From NCBI GenBank assembly GCA_964614945.1, contig CAZTNW010000004.1:124001-188000 (forward strand): a DNA stretch of 64,000 nt, in the 5' to 3' direction. The position numbers and the translations under genes were made by a program. The DNA is from CAZTNW01 sp964614945. Its GTDB lineage: Bacteria > Caldisericota > JANLFM01. The notes below the pieces were generated by a model. That model was not told the origin of the DNA, did not search any database, and saw nothing but the letters and a program-made list of their open reading frames with translations. This document shows positions 1 through 9,108 of the stretch, piece after piece (position 1 is the stretch's first letter; each line of letters opens with the position of its first letter).

Positions 1-8
1 GTCTTCTG

Positions 9-312
9 GTGAACTATCGTGCCCTGGATGAACCATCGAGGGAATTACCGAGGATACGGAGGTGGGGGAAGGGGTATGCAATCGAGCCTTCAGGCTTAAC
101 CTTTCTGTATCTGGCGAGAGCTCGTTCGCTGATCCGGGAGGGTTTGACTGAAGAGGCCTTAGCTCTCTATCGTTCCTCAATCGATCTGGCACAGTCCCTC
201 ATCCCACCGGACTGATTGATGGGCTCAATGAGCTGGCCTGGTACAGCAGGTCAACAGATCCCAAGCGCTCCCTGAAAATACCCTGGAGGCGGCTTACACG
301 GTGGGCTATTAT
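9..312 (+). pseudogene. Remnant of a TPR/helical-repeat protein
   Basis: An open stretch to about 215 encodes helical text containing ARSLIREGLTEEALALYRSS, which looks like a tetratricopeptide-type helix pair. The similarity continues in the next frames: LNELAWYSRSTDPKRSL at about 227-285, then ENTLEAAYTVGYYFE at about 281-325. So one protein appears to be spread over three frames without a start or an end. The beginning may lie left of the window. It is read as a decayed gene. The parent family is not identified. Confidence 0.45.
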
Positions 313-332
313 TTTGAGACGGGTTCCGCTGG

Positions 333-660
333 ATGGCGGTTTTCGACACCCTCTTAGAAGCGGAAATCGGCGCACGATCCAGGTATCATGGAAACGGAGA
401 CGGCATGCAGGCCATCTACCCAAAGCTCCGCGAATCAGATCTGCTCTTTCTCGCCACCCCGGTGTACAATTCCCTTTCCGGAGAAATGCAGAATTTCATG
501 AACTGTTGCCGCTTTTAGAACCTGTCTTGGAATTCTGGGACGGGCGCACGCGAGCTCGCCTACATTCGGAAGTGGTGATTGATAGAATTTTGCTCGTGGC
601 TACTTAAGGCTGGTGGGAACTGGCAAATTTCTCTCATTTGATTCCCATTTCCGGAAATTT
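333..660 (+). pseudogene. Remnant of NADPH-dependent FMN reductase / iron-sulfur flavoprotein (flavodoxin fold)
   Basis: The frame at 333-518 contains DGMQAIYPKLRESDLLFLAT followed by PVYNSLSGEMQNFMN. This is the conserved core of flavodoxin-fold NADPH-dependent FMN reductases. The homologous text then jumps to the neighbouring frame (LLPLLEPVLEFWDGRTRARL, about 505-565) and reaches ILLVAT. There a TAA at 605-607 stands where family members usually read on into a Gly-Trp-Trp segment, which is still visible after the stop. The N-terminal cofactor-binding part and the usual Cys motif are missing. A frameshift plus a nonsense codon make this a pseudogene. The family call is fairly secure and the function is lost. 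Confidence 0.65.
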
Positions 661-1177
661 AGTACCTTACGCCTCGATCTAATTCCCAGGCCCGATCCTG
701 CGCTCGCACACCTCTCTCTTGAAGAGAGACGTTAAGACGAAATTGTAGGGGTCTGTGCCGGTCCCATTCCTCCGTCGAAGGGGATTGTCTCCTCTGAGTC
801 TGTTAGTGGTGGTTCAAGGGCATCGATTGGGACCTGTATGCGGCGAGAGCTCATCGCTCAGGCGCACATAGGTGAAATTCTTTCTGGATCGAGCAGGAGA
901 AAGGATGCTCGTTCACTCTTCGGCTACTCTTAAAGTTTCTTGGAGCTCTTCCAAAGAGGATGGGCTTAGCCCATCCTCTTTAAATCAAGTTGTAGAGGAG
1001 TGGATGCCTTCATTTTGCCCTGGGCACGGATATTGACTGAATTCTATCCTTTATGGCGCTCCCTCTTCTATTAAGCCTGTCAGGACGTATCCTGCTCTCG
1101 CTATCGAGGCTGAGGAGTCCAATGGGCGAGCCGCTTAGAGGGAATTGATTTTCTCTTTTTAGTTCCAGTATATGCGA
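661..1177. other. Stretch without a recognisable gene
   Basis: No open frame with protein-like composition was found on either strand in these roughly 500 bases. The only structure seen is the perfect inverted repeat at 953-981. It is probably the continuation of the decayed region to its left. Confidence 0.5.
953..981. terminator. Perfect hairpin, candidate bidirectional terminator
   Basis: Two 14-base arms (AAAGAGGATGGGCT and its exact complement) are separated by one base, and the hairpin ends in TTT. The U-tract is short in both directions, so termination is plausible but weak. It isolates the kinase promoter downstream from the decayed region. Confidence 0.5.
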
Positions 1178-1207
1178 TTGTACTTATTAGATTATGTTAT
1201 TTATAAT
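1178..1207 (+). promoter_or_regulatory. Candidate promoter of the PAS/GAF kinase gene
   Basis: A perfect TATAAT lies at 1202-1207. A weak -35 (TTGTAC at 1178-1183) sits 18 bases upstream in AT-rich DNA. Transcription would begin near 1214, about 115 nt ahead of the preferred ATG at 1330. Confidence 0.5.
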
Positions 1208-1329
1208 AAAGCAAAAGAATTTGTCTTCAGAGTCTAATTCTGGAGCGTCCGGTCGCGTTGAGCGAGGTATTTCCCAACAGTAAAAACCTTCCTCAGTTTC
1301 TGTTTACAGGTCGGGGAAAGGAGAGTCGG

Positions 1330-3324
1330 ATGGTTGGAAAAGATGAGCGCGGCATGCCTATTGAGCACGACCGCAGGTTCATACTTAATGTATTGGAGAC
1401 CACTCCCAACATCCTGTACATTTTCGATTTTTCCGAAATGAAAGATGTCTACGCTAACAACGCCTTTTACAAAATACTGGGGTACAGTGCCGAGGAAATA
1501 AAGTCCATGGGATCAAAACTTTATCCAAACCTTCTCCATCCCGAGGACGCCGAGAAGGTCTTCGAGCGCAATCAGAAGATGAAGGGAATGAAAGACGGTC
1601 AGGTGCTGGAGATAGAATACAGAGTAAAGCACCGTTCAGGCGAGTGGCGCTGGTTGCACGATCGATCGACGATCTTCTCTCGAAACAAAGATGGCTCAGT
1701 GCGCACTATCTTGGGAAGTGCCGAGGATATCACGGATAGAAAGAACATGGAAGATGCTCTGCGGCAGAGTGAAGCTCGCTTTCACGTAGCCCTGAAAAAC
1801 GCCCCGATCACCGTCTTCAATCAGGATGCGAACCTCAAGTACATCTGGGTTCACCACCCTCAGACGGGCATCATGACCGTGATTGAACCCGGCAAATCCG
1901 ACCTGGAGCTCCAGAATGATATGGATATTTCCGATTTCGTCGCGGCCAAGAAATCCGTCATGGCGGAGGGTTTGGGGATTCGCAAGGAGATTAAGATAGT
2001 CAAGAACGGGAGGCAATACTTTTTCGATTTGACCGCAGAGCCCCTGCGCGATCCAGAGGGGAACCTGCTTGGTATCACTTGTGCTGCTTCTGAGATTACA
2101 GAAAATAAGAAGACCCAAGAGGCGCTCGGCAGGCTTGTAAGTCACCTGAAGACCCTGCATGATATAGACCTGGCTATACTTTCCGCCCGTTCGGTGGAAA
2201 GGATATGTTCGATCGCGGTGAAGTGCCTGGCGGACATCCTGAGAACGGACCGTGCAGGCATTATCCTTTTCAACGCTGCGGGGAAAAAGGGAGAGGTAGT
2301 TGCCCTGAACACATCTCTTGCGACAGGGATCGGCAAGGGGGCAAAGCTTTCTCTGGGCATGTTCGGCGATCTCGGCCTTTTCCGCACTGGAAGAATTCGC
2401 ATTTTCGGAAATCTTCCGGAGATCTCCCGTCTGCCGGAAGAACTGGAAATTCTGCAGGGCGAGGGAATCTGTGAATTGCTGGCGGTGCCGATCAAGTGCC
2501 AAAAAGATCTGATTGGGATCTTAGAATTAGGTTGGAAGGAACCAGGCCAGGCTACTAGCGAATATCTGAGCTACGCCCGCAATGTCGCTGATTCCCTCGC
2601 AGTCGCTATCCAGCATTACCAGCTCTTCGAGCAGGTGCGCACGGTGAATAAATCACTCCAGGCTGTTTCCCAGCAGTTAATAGAGGCTCAGGAAGCTGAG
2701 CGAAAGCACATCGCTCGGGAATTGCACGACGAAATCGGGCAGGCCTTGACTGCCCTGAAGATTAACCTCGAGGCCCTGAGCCATCCCGCGCGCGACGACT
2801 GGAAGAAACGCCTGGCGGACAGCATTCAAATGACAGGTTTCCTTCTACAGCAGGTGCGTAACCTGACTCTTGCTCTCCGTCCTGCACTCTTGGAAATAAT
2901 GGGCCTGGCCGGTTCGATTAAATGGCAGCTGGAAAAAGAAGGGCTGCGGACAGGATTCCAAACTGCAATCCAGTCCGACGTTGTCGAAAGTGAAATCCCG
3001 GAGCACATGAAGACAATCCTCTTTCGCATTGCGCAGGAGGCGATCACGAATATCTGCAGGCATGCGAGAGCCAAAAAGGTGCGGGTGGAGTTGAAACAGA
3101 AGAAGGATAAAATCCAGCTGACCATCCTCGATGATGGGGTCGGCTTCCGCTTCCGCAAGCCCAAACATGCGAACGAATTTTCCGGCATGGGCTTGAAGGG
3201 GATTCAGGAACGGGCTTTGCTCGTCGGAGGGAAGAGTTTAATCAAATCGAAGTTGGGAATGGGAACGAAGTTATCCATTCAAATACCCATTTCCGATTCG
3301 AGACAGAAAGCCGGGCCTCAATGA
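1330..3324 (+). CDS. PAS-PAS-GAF sensor histidine kinase (NarL-type HisKA_3)
   Basis: This is a soluble sensor kinase of 664 residues. It has two PAS regions (about residues 18-140 and 150-262), a GAF domain (about 275-430), a HisKA_3 dimerisation helix with the phosphoacceptor His466 in IARELHDEIGQ, and a HATPase domain (about 555-655; DDGVGF, then a glycine-rich GMGLKGIQER loop). No membrane segments are seen, so the signal is likely cytoplasmic, such as redox state or a small ligand. The start is the ATG at 1330: AAAGGAG ends six bases before it. A longer reading from the TTG at 1258 has no well-placed ribosome site. The stop overlaps the next gene's ATG by four bases, so kinase and regulator are translationally coupled. 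Confidence 0.9.
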   Translation: MVGKDERGMPIEHDRRFILNVLETTPNILYIFDFSEMKDVYANNAFYKILGYSAEEIKSMGSKLYPNLLHPEDAEKVFERNQKMKGMKDGQVLEIEYRVKHRSGEWRWLHDRSTIFSRNKDGSVRTILGSAEDITDRKNMEDALRQSEARFHVALKNAPITVFNQDANLKYIWVHHPQTGIMTVIEPGKSDLELQNDMDISDFVAAKKSVMAEGLGIRKEIKIVKNGRQYFFDLTAEPLRDPEGNLLGITCAASEITENKKTQEALGRLVSHLKTLHDIDLAILSARSVERICSIAVKCLADILRTDRAGIILFNAAGKKGEVVALNTSLATGIGKGAKLSLGMFGDLGLFRTGRIRIFGNLPEISRLPEELEILQGEGICELLAVPIKCQKDLIGILELGWKEPGQATSEYLSYARNVADSLAVAIQHYQLFEQVRTVNKSLQAVSQQLIEAQEAERKHIARELHDEIGQALTALKINLEALSHPARDDWKKRLADSIQMTGFLLQQVRNLTLALRPALLEIMGLAGSIKWQLEKEGLRTGFQTAIQSDVVESEIPEHMKTILFRIAQEAITNICRHARAKKVRVELKQKKDKIQLTILDDGVGFRFRKPKHANEFSGMGLKGIQERALLVGGKSLIKSKLGMGTKLSIQIPISDSRQKAGPQ

Positions 3325-3998
3325 GGCGGATCTCGCTTCTTATCGCGGATGATCATACCCTGGTGCGTGCAGGGCTGAGGGCGCTTGTCCAGGAAATTCC
3401 CAACGTGGAGGTCGTGGCAGAAACGGGAGACGGTTTCGAGACGTTATCGCTTGCAAGAAGCAAGAAACCGGATCTGGTCCTGCTCGATATCACCATGCCG
3501 GGGCTCAACGGTCTCGAAGTCGCCGCTCAGATTCGCAGGGAAAATCCCCGCTCAAAAGTGATCATCCTCTCCATGCACGCGGACGAGGATTGCGTCCACT
3601 TGGCCATAAAAGCTGGAGCCTCGGGCTATCTCCTCAAAGGGAGTGCCTTCATGGAGCTGAGGATTGCTATTCAGGCCGTAGCGCAAGGAGAGGCCTACTT
3701 CTGTACCGGGATTTCCAGGCAACTGGCGGACCAGCTCTCCCGCCCGAGGTCGTTCGATTCGGACGCCGAGCGACACCTTGCGCCCCGTCAGCGGGAAATT
3801 CTCCAGCTCATTGCGGAGGGAAAGACCGCCAAGCAAATTGCCAGCCTTCTTCATCTAAGCATTGCCACGGTCTATACCCATCGGAAGCGTTTGATGGAGA
3901 AATTAGAAATCACCGATATGGCGGGTTTAGTGCAGTACGCGATTCAGACCGGGCTGATTCCTCCCAAACCCTTAAAGGGAGTGCCGACACTTTCTTAA
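3321..3998 (+). CDS. NarL/FixJ-family response regulator
   Basis: This 225-residue regulator has a receiver domain at about 4-120 (acidic pair Asp10-Asp11, phosphoacceptor Asp56 in LVLLDITMPG) and a LuxR-type helix-turn-helix at about 152-212 (APRQREILQLIAEGKTAKQIA). It is the partner of the kinase just upstream, overlapping it by ATGA. HisKA_3 kinases normally pair with this regulator class. The only nearby same-strand targets are the DUF917-transport-AOR genes, so it probably controls them; that is inferred from position. The frame closes with a proline-rich tail after the HTH. Confidence 0.93.
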   Translation: MRRISLLIADDHTLVRAGLRALVQEIPNVEVVAETGDGFETLSLARSKKPDLVLLDITMPGLNGLEVAAQIRRENPRSKVIILSMHADEDCVHLAIKAGASGYLLKGSAFMELRIAIQAVAQGEAYFCTGISRQLADQLSRPRSFDSDAERHLAPRQREILQLIAEGKTAKQIASLLHLSIATVYTHRKRLMEKLEITDMAGLVQYAIQTGLIPPKPLKGVPTLS

Positions 3999-4178
3999 CG
4001 TATCCGTATCCTTGTGCTGGTACAGTTGATTTTCAGGCAAATCCAAATTGTCATTTTTTTTATGACATCTCTTTTCCGATTTTTTTAATTGTCCCTGGAT
4101 CGCTTATCCCTTTTACTGAAAAGAGAAGCTGTATCTGAACTGCTGAATTAACTACAAAAAACGAAAGCGGCGAGAGAA

Positions 4179-5309
4179 ATGAGCAGAATTATTTCTACCA
4201 AGACGGAAATCGAAGACCTGGTAAGAGGGACCGCCTTTTTTGGCACCGGAGGTGGAGGCCAACCGGAAGTCGGTCTAGAAAGTTTGACCGATGAGCTGGA
4301 AGCTGGGCGGGAAATCCGCCTGGTCGATGCCGGCGAAATCTCTGAGGATAGCTGGGGTGTTTCTGTTTTTCTCATGGGCACCATTGCCCCCATGACTCCA
4401 GAGAAAAAGGAGGAGCTGGAATCCGCCGGCCTGAAAGATATCCGTTTTGACTCCAAGGAGATGCTGGTGGAGGCAGTGAAGGAGCTGAGTCTCTACACAG
4501 GCAAGAAGATTGAATTCATTATCCCGGCTGAACTTGGAGGAGCCAACACAGCCGCTCCTATCGCGGTCGCCTCCTATCTCGGGCTGCCCGCTCTGAACGG
4601 GGACTTTGTCGGCAGGGCAGTTCCGGAGCTTACCCAGTGTTTACCTTTTCTCAGAGGCAAGGAGATGTGGCCCCTTTCCAGCGTCGATGAATACGGAAAC
4701 ATCTGCCTTGTAAAGCGCGGCGCCAACGCTTCAGCTATCGAGAGGATAGGTAAATATATCAGCCAGATATCGGGCAAGCTAACCGCGCAGTGCGGCCTGT
4801 TGATGAGGGGTGCGGAGGCAAGGGATGTTATTATCAAAGATTCTGTCTCCGAATCGATCGAGGTCGGTCGAATCGTGCGGGAAGCCCGCAAGAACGGGAA
4901 CGGGGCTCTTGCCGAGATCGCCAGATCAATAAAGGGTTGGCTGCTCTTCAGGGGAAAGCTGGTCGGCAAAGAGACGGATGACCGGGAAGGGTATTACTGG
5001 GGCAAGCATACTCTTGCAGGGATTGATGAATTTGCAGGGCATTCATTCGAAGTATGGTTCAAGAACGAGAATCACATGAGCTGGCTGGACCAGAAGCTCT
5101 ACGTGATGAGCCCCGACATTATGCCGGTTATGAATCTTGATCTGATGGAGCCCGTTACCAACACACGCTTGAAACTAGGTGATCCCGTAGCCGTTTTCGG
5201 GATGAAGGCCCGGATGATTTATCGCTCGCCCAAGGGCTTGGAGGTGCTTGGACCTTCTCATTTCGGTTTTGACGTCCCCTATCGACCGATTGAGGACATC
5301 GTCAGGTAA
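4179..5309 (+). CDS. DUF917 family protein (S-methyl thiohydantoin desulfurase-like)
   Basis: This 376-residue soluble protein opens with the FGTGGGGQPE glycine-rich motif at residues 21-30, typical of the DUF917 family (also named for S-methyl-thiohydantoin desulfurase). The family is found beside hydantoinase/oxoprolinase-like enzymes and transporters and is thought to act on small cyclic amide or thioamide compounds; the reaction is known for few members. It is the first gene of the co-oriented uptake and oxidation block and is followed by an ABC importer. Length fits the family. The exact substrate cannot be read from sequence. A 180-base AT-rich gap separates it from the response regulator, so it may have its own promoter. 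Confidence 0.8.
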   Translation: MSRIISTKTEIEDLVRGTAFFGTGGGGQPEVGLESLTDELEAGREIRLVDAGEISEDSWGVSVFLMGTIAPMTPEKKEELESAGLKDIRFDSKEMLVEAVKELSLYTGKKIEFIIPAELGGANTAAPIAVASYLGLPALNGDFVGRAVPELTQCLPFLRGKEMWPLSSVDEYGNICLVKRGANASAIERIGKYISQISGKLTAQCGLLMRGAEARDVIIKDSVSESIEVGRIVREARKNGNGALAEIARSIKGWLLFRGKLVGKETDDREGYYWGKHTLAGIDEFAGHSFEVWFKNENHMSWLDQKLYVMSPDIMPVMNLDLMEPVTNTRLKLGDPVAVFGMKARMIYRSPKGLEVLGPSHFGFDVPYRPIEDIVR

Positions 5310-5425
5310 GCTTCGGACAACCCTATGAACACCCTTAATTCCCATTTATTGAAGGAGGAGAGGCCTATAACGGGAAGGACCGTTCATTTAATCAGGCAAA
5401 AGGAAGGAAAAGGAGGAAATAGACA

Positions 5426-7129
5426 GTGAAAAAAGCTAAATTAAGTGGTCTGTCGTTAGGAATACTTCTGACTTGCGCGATGCTGGCGTCATGTGCTACA
5501 GGCACGACATCATCTCCTTCGCCAACCGCGAGTTCGTCCTCTTCTCCCTCGGCCAGTCCCTCCCAGACTTATTTACCCAAGCCAGAGGACTACACCCTCC
5601 GTTGCATGTACGACTGGCCTACCTACATCGATCCCGCGGTGGGGTCGGACATGTCTGATTCAATCGCTCTCTGCAATCTCTACGACTCGCTTGTCTTCCC
5701 TACTCCGGAGGGAGGAATTGAGCCCTGCCTGGCTACCGAATGGAAGGTAGAAGGGGAAAAGACTTATATCTTCACCCTGCGTAAGGGGGCCAAGTTCCAC
5801 AACGGCGACGAGGTCACCGCCGAGGATGTGGTATTTTCCCTCGAGCGCCTGCTCACGATCGGAGAAGGTTACGCCTACCTCTACACTCCCTACGTGCAAG
5901 AAGCGAAAGCATTGGATATCTACACCGTCCAGATTGACCTGAAGGAAACTTTCGGGCCCTTCATTACCATCCTTCCCCGTTTTTACATTCTTAACAAGAG
6001 CCAGGTCATGGGGCACCTTGAGCAGCCAGGCGCCTACGGGGAATTCGGAGATTACGGCAAGAAGTGGTTATTGACCAACGATGCGGGCTCAGGTCCGTAC
6101 AAGCTCGTAGAGATGAAGATGGAAGAGTACTTCTCCGCCGAGATGTTCCCGGATTATTGGGCAGGTTGGGATCCCAATGCACCCAAGTTCTTTCGCATGT
6201 CGGCAAGCCAGGAGCCATCTTCTCAATTTGCACTGATGGCACAGCGGCAGCTGGAGATAACTGATGGCTTTCAGCCACAGGAGAGCCTAACCGAATTGGC
6301 CAAGATCGATGGTGTAAAGGTCACCATGTTCCCTTCCGGTTCCACCTTCCAAATCATGTTGCATACCAAGAAAGCCCCAACGGACGATATTCATTTCCGC
6401 AAAGCCCTGGCCTACTGCTTCGACTACAAGACGATGGTGGGACTCCGTCCCGGCGTTCCCCAATCTCGCGGTCCGGTAGCAGCTGTTACTCCTGGCTTTG
6501 ACAATACCATTCAGCCGTTCCGGCAGGATTTAGCCAAGGCTGAGGAAGAGCTGAAGCAGTCGAAATACTACGACCAGTTCGATCAATATCCGGTTCAGTT
6601 GGTCTGGGTTGCCGAGGTGGGTGAAATGGAGAAGATTGCCCTACTGTTCCAGGCAAACGCGGCAGCCATCGGCATCAAGGTGGAGATTACCAAGAAGCCC
6701 TTCGGCTCAGTCATCGCTGACGCTCAGTCGCCCGAGACGACACCGAACGCCTCCATGATCATTGTCGCTCCACACTACAACGAAGCAGGCTCCATGCTCT
6801 CTTCACGCTATCACTCCTCCTCCTGTGGGACATGGGAGCAGACTGAATGGTTGCAGGATCAGGAAGTGGACCGTCTGATCGAGGACGCTCTTTCCACAGT
6901 CGATAAAAAAGAAAGATATGCCAAGTACGCCCTTGCCCAGCAGAAGATCATCGAGCTTTGCCCGTCGATCTGGTTGTACGATCGTGACGAAAGATTAGCC
7001 TATCAGGCCGCCTACCTGAACTGGGTACCCGAGGATTCCTCCAACTGGTGCCCGATCATGGGATTGGCTCACTACGCCCACGACATCCAGATTTTCCCGG
7101 AAAAGAGAGAAGCATTGCTGAACCCTTGA
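5426..7129 (+). CDS. ABC transporter substrate-binding lipoprotein (SBP_bac_5, oligopeptide/nickel class)
   Basis: This 567-residue extracytoplasmic solute receptor has a short hydrophobic signal and a lipobox (LASC, lipidated Cys23), then a Ser/Pro/Thr-rich flexible linker to about residue 50. The mature part is family 5, with the early WKVEGEKTYIFTLRKGAKFH segment characteristic of OppA/DppA-type receptors. It starts at a GTG (5426) preceded by AGGAGG. The substrate class of family 5 includes peptides, opines, nickel chelates and glycosides, so the name peptide is only a family label. It heads the five-gene importer, and a strong stem-loop after its stop probably raises its level over the permeases. 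Confidence 0.93.
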   Translation: MKKAKLSGLSLGILLTCAMLASCATGTTSSPSPTASSSSSPSASPSQTYLPKPEDYTLRCMYDWPTYIDPAVGSDMSDSIALCNLYDSLVFPTPEGGIEPCLATEWKVEGEKTYIFTLRKGAKFHNGDEVTAEDVVFSLERLLTIGEGYAYLYTPYVQEAKALDIYTVQIDLKETFGPFITILPRFYILNKSQVMGHLEQPGAYGEFGDYGKKWLLTNDAGSGPYKLVEMKMEEYFSAEMFPDYWAGWDPNAPKFFRMSASQEPSSQFALMAQRQLEITDGFQPQESLTELAKIDGVKVTMFPSGSTFQIMLHTKKAPTDDIHFRKALAYCFDYKTMVGLRPGVPQSRGPVAAVTPGFDNTIQPFRQDLAKAEEELKQSKYYDQFDQYPVQLVWVAEVGEMEKIALLFQANAAAIGIKVEITKKPFGSVIADAQSPETTPNASMIIVAPHYNEAGSMLSSRYHSSSCGTWEQTEWLQDQEVDRLIEDALSTVDKKERYAKYALAQQKIIELCPSIWLYDRDERLAYQAAYLNWVPEDSSNWCPIMGLAHYAHDIQIFPEKREALLNP

Positions 7130-7140
7130 TTTAGCTCGTG

Positions 7141-7178
7141 CACAAGAAGGCAGGGCAAACTTGCCCTGCCTTCTTGTG
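7141..7178. repeat. Perfect intercistronic stem-loop between binding protein and permease
   Basis: Eighteen-base perfect arms flank a two-base centre, 11 bases after the receptor stop. There is no U-tract. This fits an RNA 3'-end stabiliser or partial attenuator of the kind often found after binding-protein genes. It would favour receptor mRNA over the permease genes. Confidence 0.75.
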
Positions 7179-7200
7179 AATCTCTTGGAGGCTTGACCTT

Positions 7201-8229
7201 ATGAATACGATTATCTACCTCATACGGCGGTTAGCGCTCGGGATCCTGGTCCTCCTTGGCCTATCGATCATGGTTTTCCTGCTTGCCCGCGTAGTGCCGG
7301 GAGATCCGGCGCGAATGGCTCTGGGTCCCCGCGCTCCGCAATACGCGCTTGATAATTTGCGAGCGGAAATGAATCTGGATAAACCCCTACATGAGCAGTA
7401 TGTCCTCTGGTTGGGGGGGGTCTTACAGGGTAACCTGGGCACTTCACTCATTTCGCGTCGCCCCGTGCAGGAGGACATCGCGGAGTATTTTCCCGCTACA
7501 CTCGAGATGGTCATGCTGGCGGGATTCTTCATGGCCGTCGGAGGTATTTTTTTAGGAATTCTTTCTGCGCGAAACGCCAACTCTTGGCTTGATAGCCTGG
7601 TGCGCTTGCTTGCCTACATGGGGATTGTCACCCCCGCATTCGTTTGGGCAATCCTACTGATCCTCCTTTTAGGCTATACGATCCCTATCTTTCCTTTTCA
7701 GGGGCGCATTAGCCCTGGGATTACCCTGCCGCCAACAATAACAGGGTTGCTCACGTTCGACAGCCTGGTCACCGGAAATTTCAAAGCATTCTGGGATTCG
7801 TTCAAGCACCTGGTATTGCCAGCCATCGCCTGCTCGATGGGGGGTCTTGCCCAGGCCGCGCGAATTACCCGATCGAGCATGATCGATAATATGGGCAAGG
7901 ATTATGTAGCCGCAGAAAGAGCCGCCGGCCTTCCGAGGAGGGTGATCTTTCTCAAGTACCTGCTTCGCCCCTCCCTGATTCCAACCGTTTCCATCCTGGC
8001 TTTAGATATAGCCTCCCTCTTCGGGATGGCTTTTGTCGTGGAGCTTGTTTTTAACTTTCCGGGGCTGTCGAGGTACGGAATGAACGCTATCCTGCAGAAA
8101 GACCTCAATACTATTTCCGGCGTGTTGATGGTATTCGGAAGCATCTTTGTGGGAGTCACGATCCTGATCGACATCATAGTCGCCTTCCTCGATCCCAGGA
8201 TCAGGCTCACGGCGAGAGGTAACCAGTGA
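7201..8229 (+). CDS. ABC transporter permease, DppB/OppB type
   Basis: This 342-residue inner-membrane permease has about six transmembrane segments, the first at residues 9-30. The BPD_transp_1 coupling loop reads AAERAAGLPRRVIFLKYLL, which contacts the ATPase subunits. A ribosome site (TTGGAGG) lies upstream of the ATG. It overlaps the next permease gene by TGATG. Together with 8229-9107 it forms the membrane channel of the family-5 importer. Confidence 0.94.
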   Translation: MNTIIYLIRRLALGILVLLGLSIMVFLLARVVPGDPARMALGPRAPQYALDNLRAEMNLDKPLHEQYVLWLGGVLQGNLGTSLISRRPVQEDIAEYFPATLEMVMLAGFFMAVGGIFLGILSARNANSWLDSLVRLLAYMGIVTPAFVWAILLILLLGYTIPIFPFQGRISPGITLPPTITGLLTFDSLVTGNFKAFWDSFKHLVLPAIACSMGGLAQAARITRSSMIDNMGKDYVAAERAAGLPRRVIFLKYLLRPSLIPTVSILALDIASLFGMAFVVELVFNFPGLSRYGMNAILQKDLNTISGVLMVFGSIFVGVTILIDIIVAFLDPRIRLTARGNQ

Positions 8230-9107
8230 TGGCAACTCAAACTCCTCGATCCGCCAGGCACGAATCGATCAGGAGAGCGTGGTACAAGTTCACCCGCAAC
8301 AAGCTCTCGGTGATCGGCCTTGTCCTGGTAGTGCTTATTGTCCTGGCTGCGATATTCGCTCCCTTTATCACTCCCTACCCCCATCACGCCGGGACCTTTG
8401 TGGATTTTCCCAATGCCAGCCAGCCTCCCAATGTCAAATACCTGCTGGGAACTGATATCTTCGGGCGGGACATCCTCACCCGTATCATCTTCGCTTTCCG
8501 CGGCGCACTTTTGATGGGACTTGGCGTCATTGCGATGATTCTTCCCCTGGGAGTGATCGTGGGACTGATCACCGGATACTACAAGGGCACTTGGATTGAT
8601 ACTTTAATGATGCGTATCACCGATATTTTTCTTGCCCTTCCAGCAATTATCCTTGCTCTGGCAGTGGCAGCAGTGCTCCGCCCCACCCTCTTTAATTCGA
8701 TGATGGCAGTTGCCCTCTCCTGGTGGCCTTGGTACGCCCGCCTGACATATGGGATGGCCTCCTCCGTGCGAAATGAATTCTTCATCCTCGCGGCTGAGGT
8801 TTCCGGCGGAAGCAAGCTCCATATCATTGTCAAGGAGATCCTGCCCAATTGCCTCTCGCCCATTTTTTCCAAAATGGCCCTCGATTTCGGTTGGGTCATC
8901 CTGATTGGCGCTACTCTGAGTTTCGTCGGGCTCGGCGAACAACCTCCCACACCGGCCCTGGGAACGATGGTGGCAGATGGCGCAAAATTTCTTCCCAGCC
9001 AGTGGTGGATTCCTCTCTTTCCGGCGATCGCCATCATGATCATAATCCTGGCCTTCAATCTCCTGGGCGATGGCATTCGCGATATGTTATCGACCGAAGA
9101 GGTGTAA
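8229..9107 (+). CDS. ABC transporter permease, DppC/OppC type
   Basis: This 292-residue second permease has an N-terminal membrane anchor and extended periplasmic loop (OppC_N type, residues about 10-75), followed by the five-helix BPD_transp_1 core with the coupling loop near AAEVSGGSKLHIIVKEILPN. The chosen ATG at 8229 overlaps the stop of the previous permease, and a GTG one codon earlier is the only alternative. One base separates its stop from the ATG of the first ATPase. It functions as a heterodimer with the upstream permease. Confidence 0.94.
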   Translation: MATQTPRSARHESIRRAWYKFTRNKLSVIGLVLVVLIVLAAIFAPFITPYPHHAGTFVDFPNASQPPNVKYLLGTDIFGRDILTRIIFAFRGALLMGLGVIAMILPLGVIVGLITGYYKGTWIDTLMMRITDIFLALPAIILALAVAAVLRPTLFNSMMAVALSWWPWYARLTYGMASSVRNEFFILAAEVSGGSKLHIIVKEILPNCLSPIFSKMALDFGWVILIGATLSFVGLGEQPPTPALGTMVADGAKFLPSQWWIPLFPAIAIMIIILAFNLLGDGIRDMLSTEEV

Positions 9108-9108
9108 C

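Noticed and set aside
1696..2502. Long leftward open frame (268 codons) antisense to the sensor kinase
   Set aside because: It has no ribosome site and the composition of a shadow frame. The plus strand encodes clear PAS and GAF domains here.
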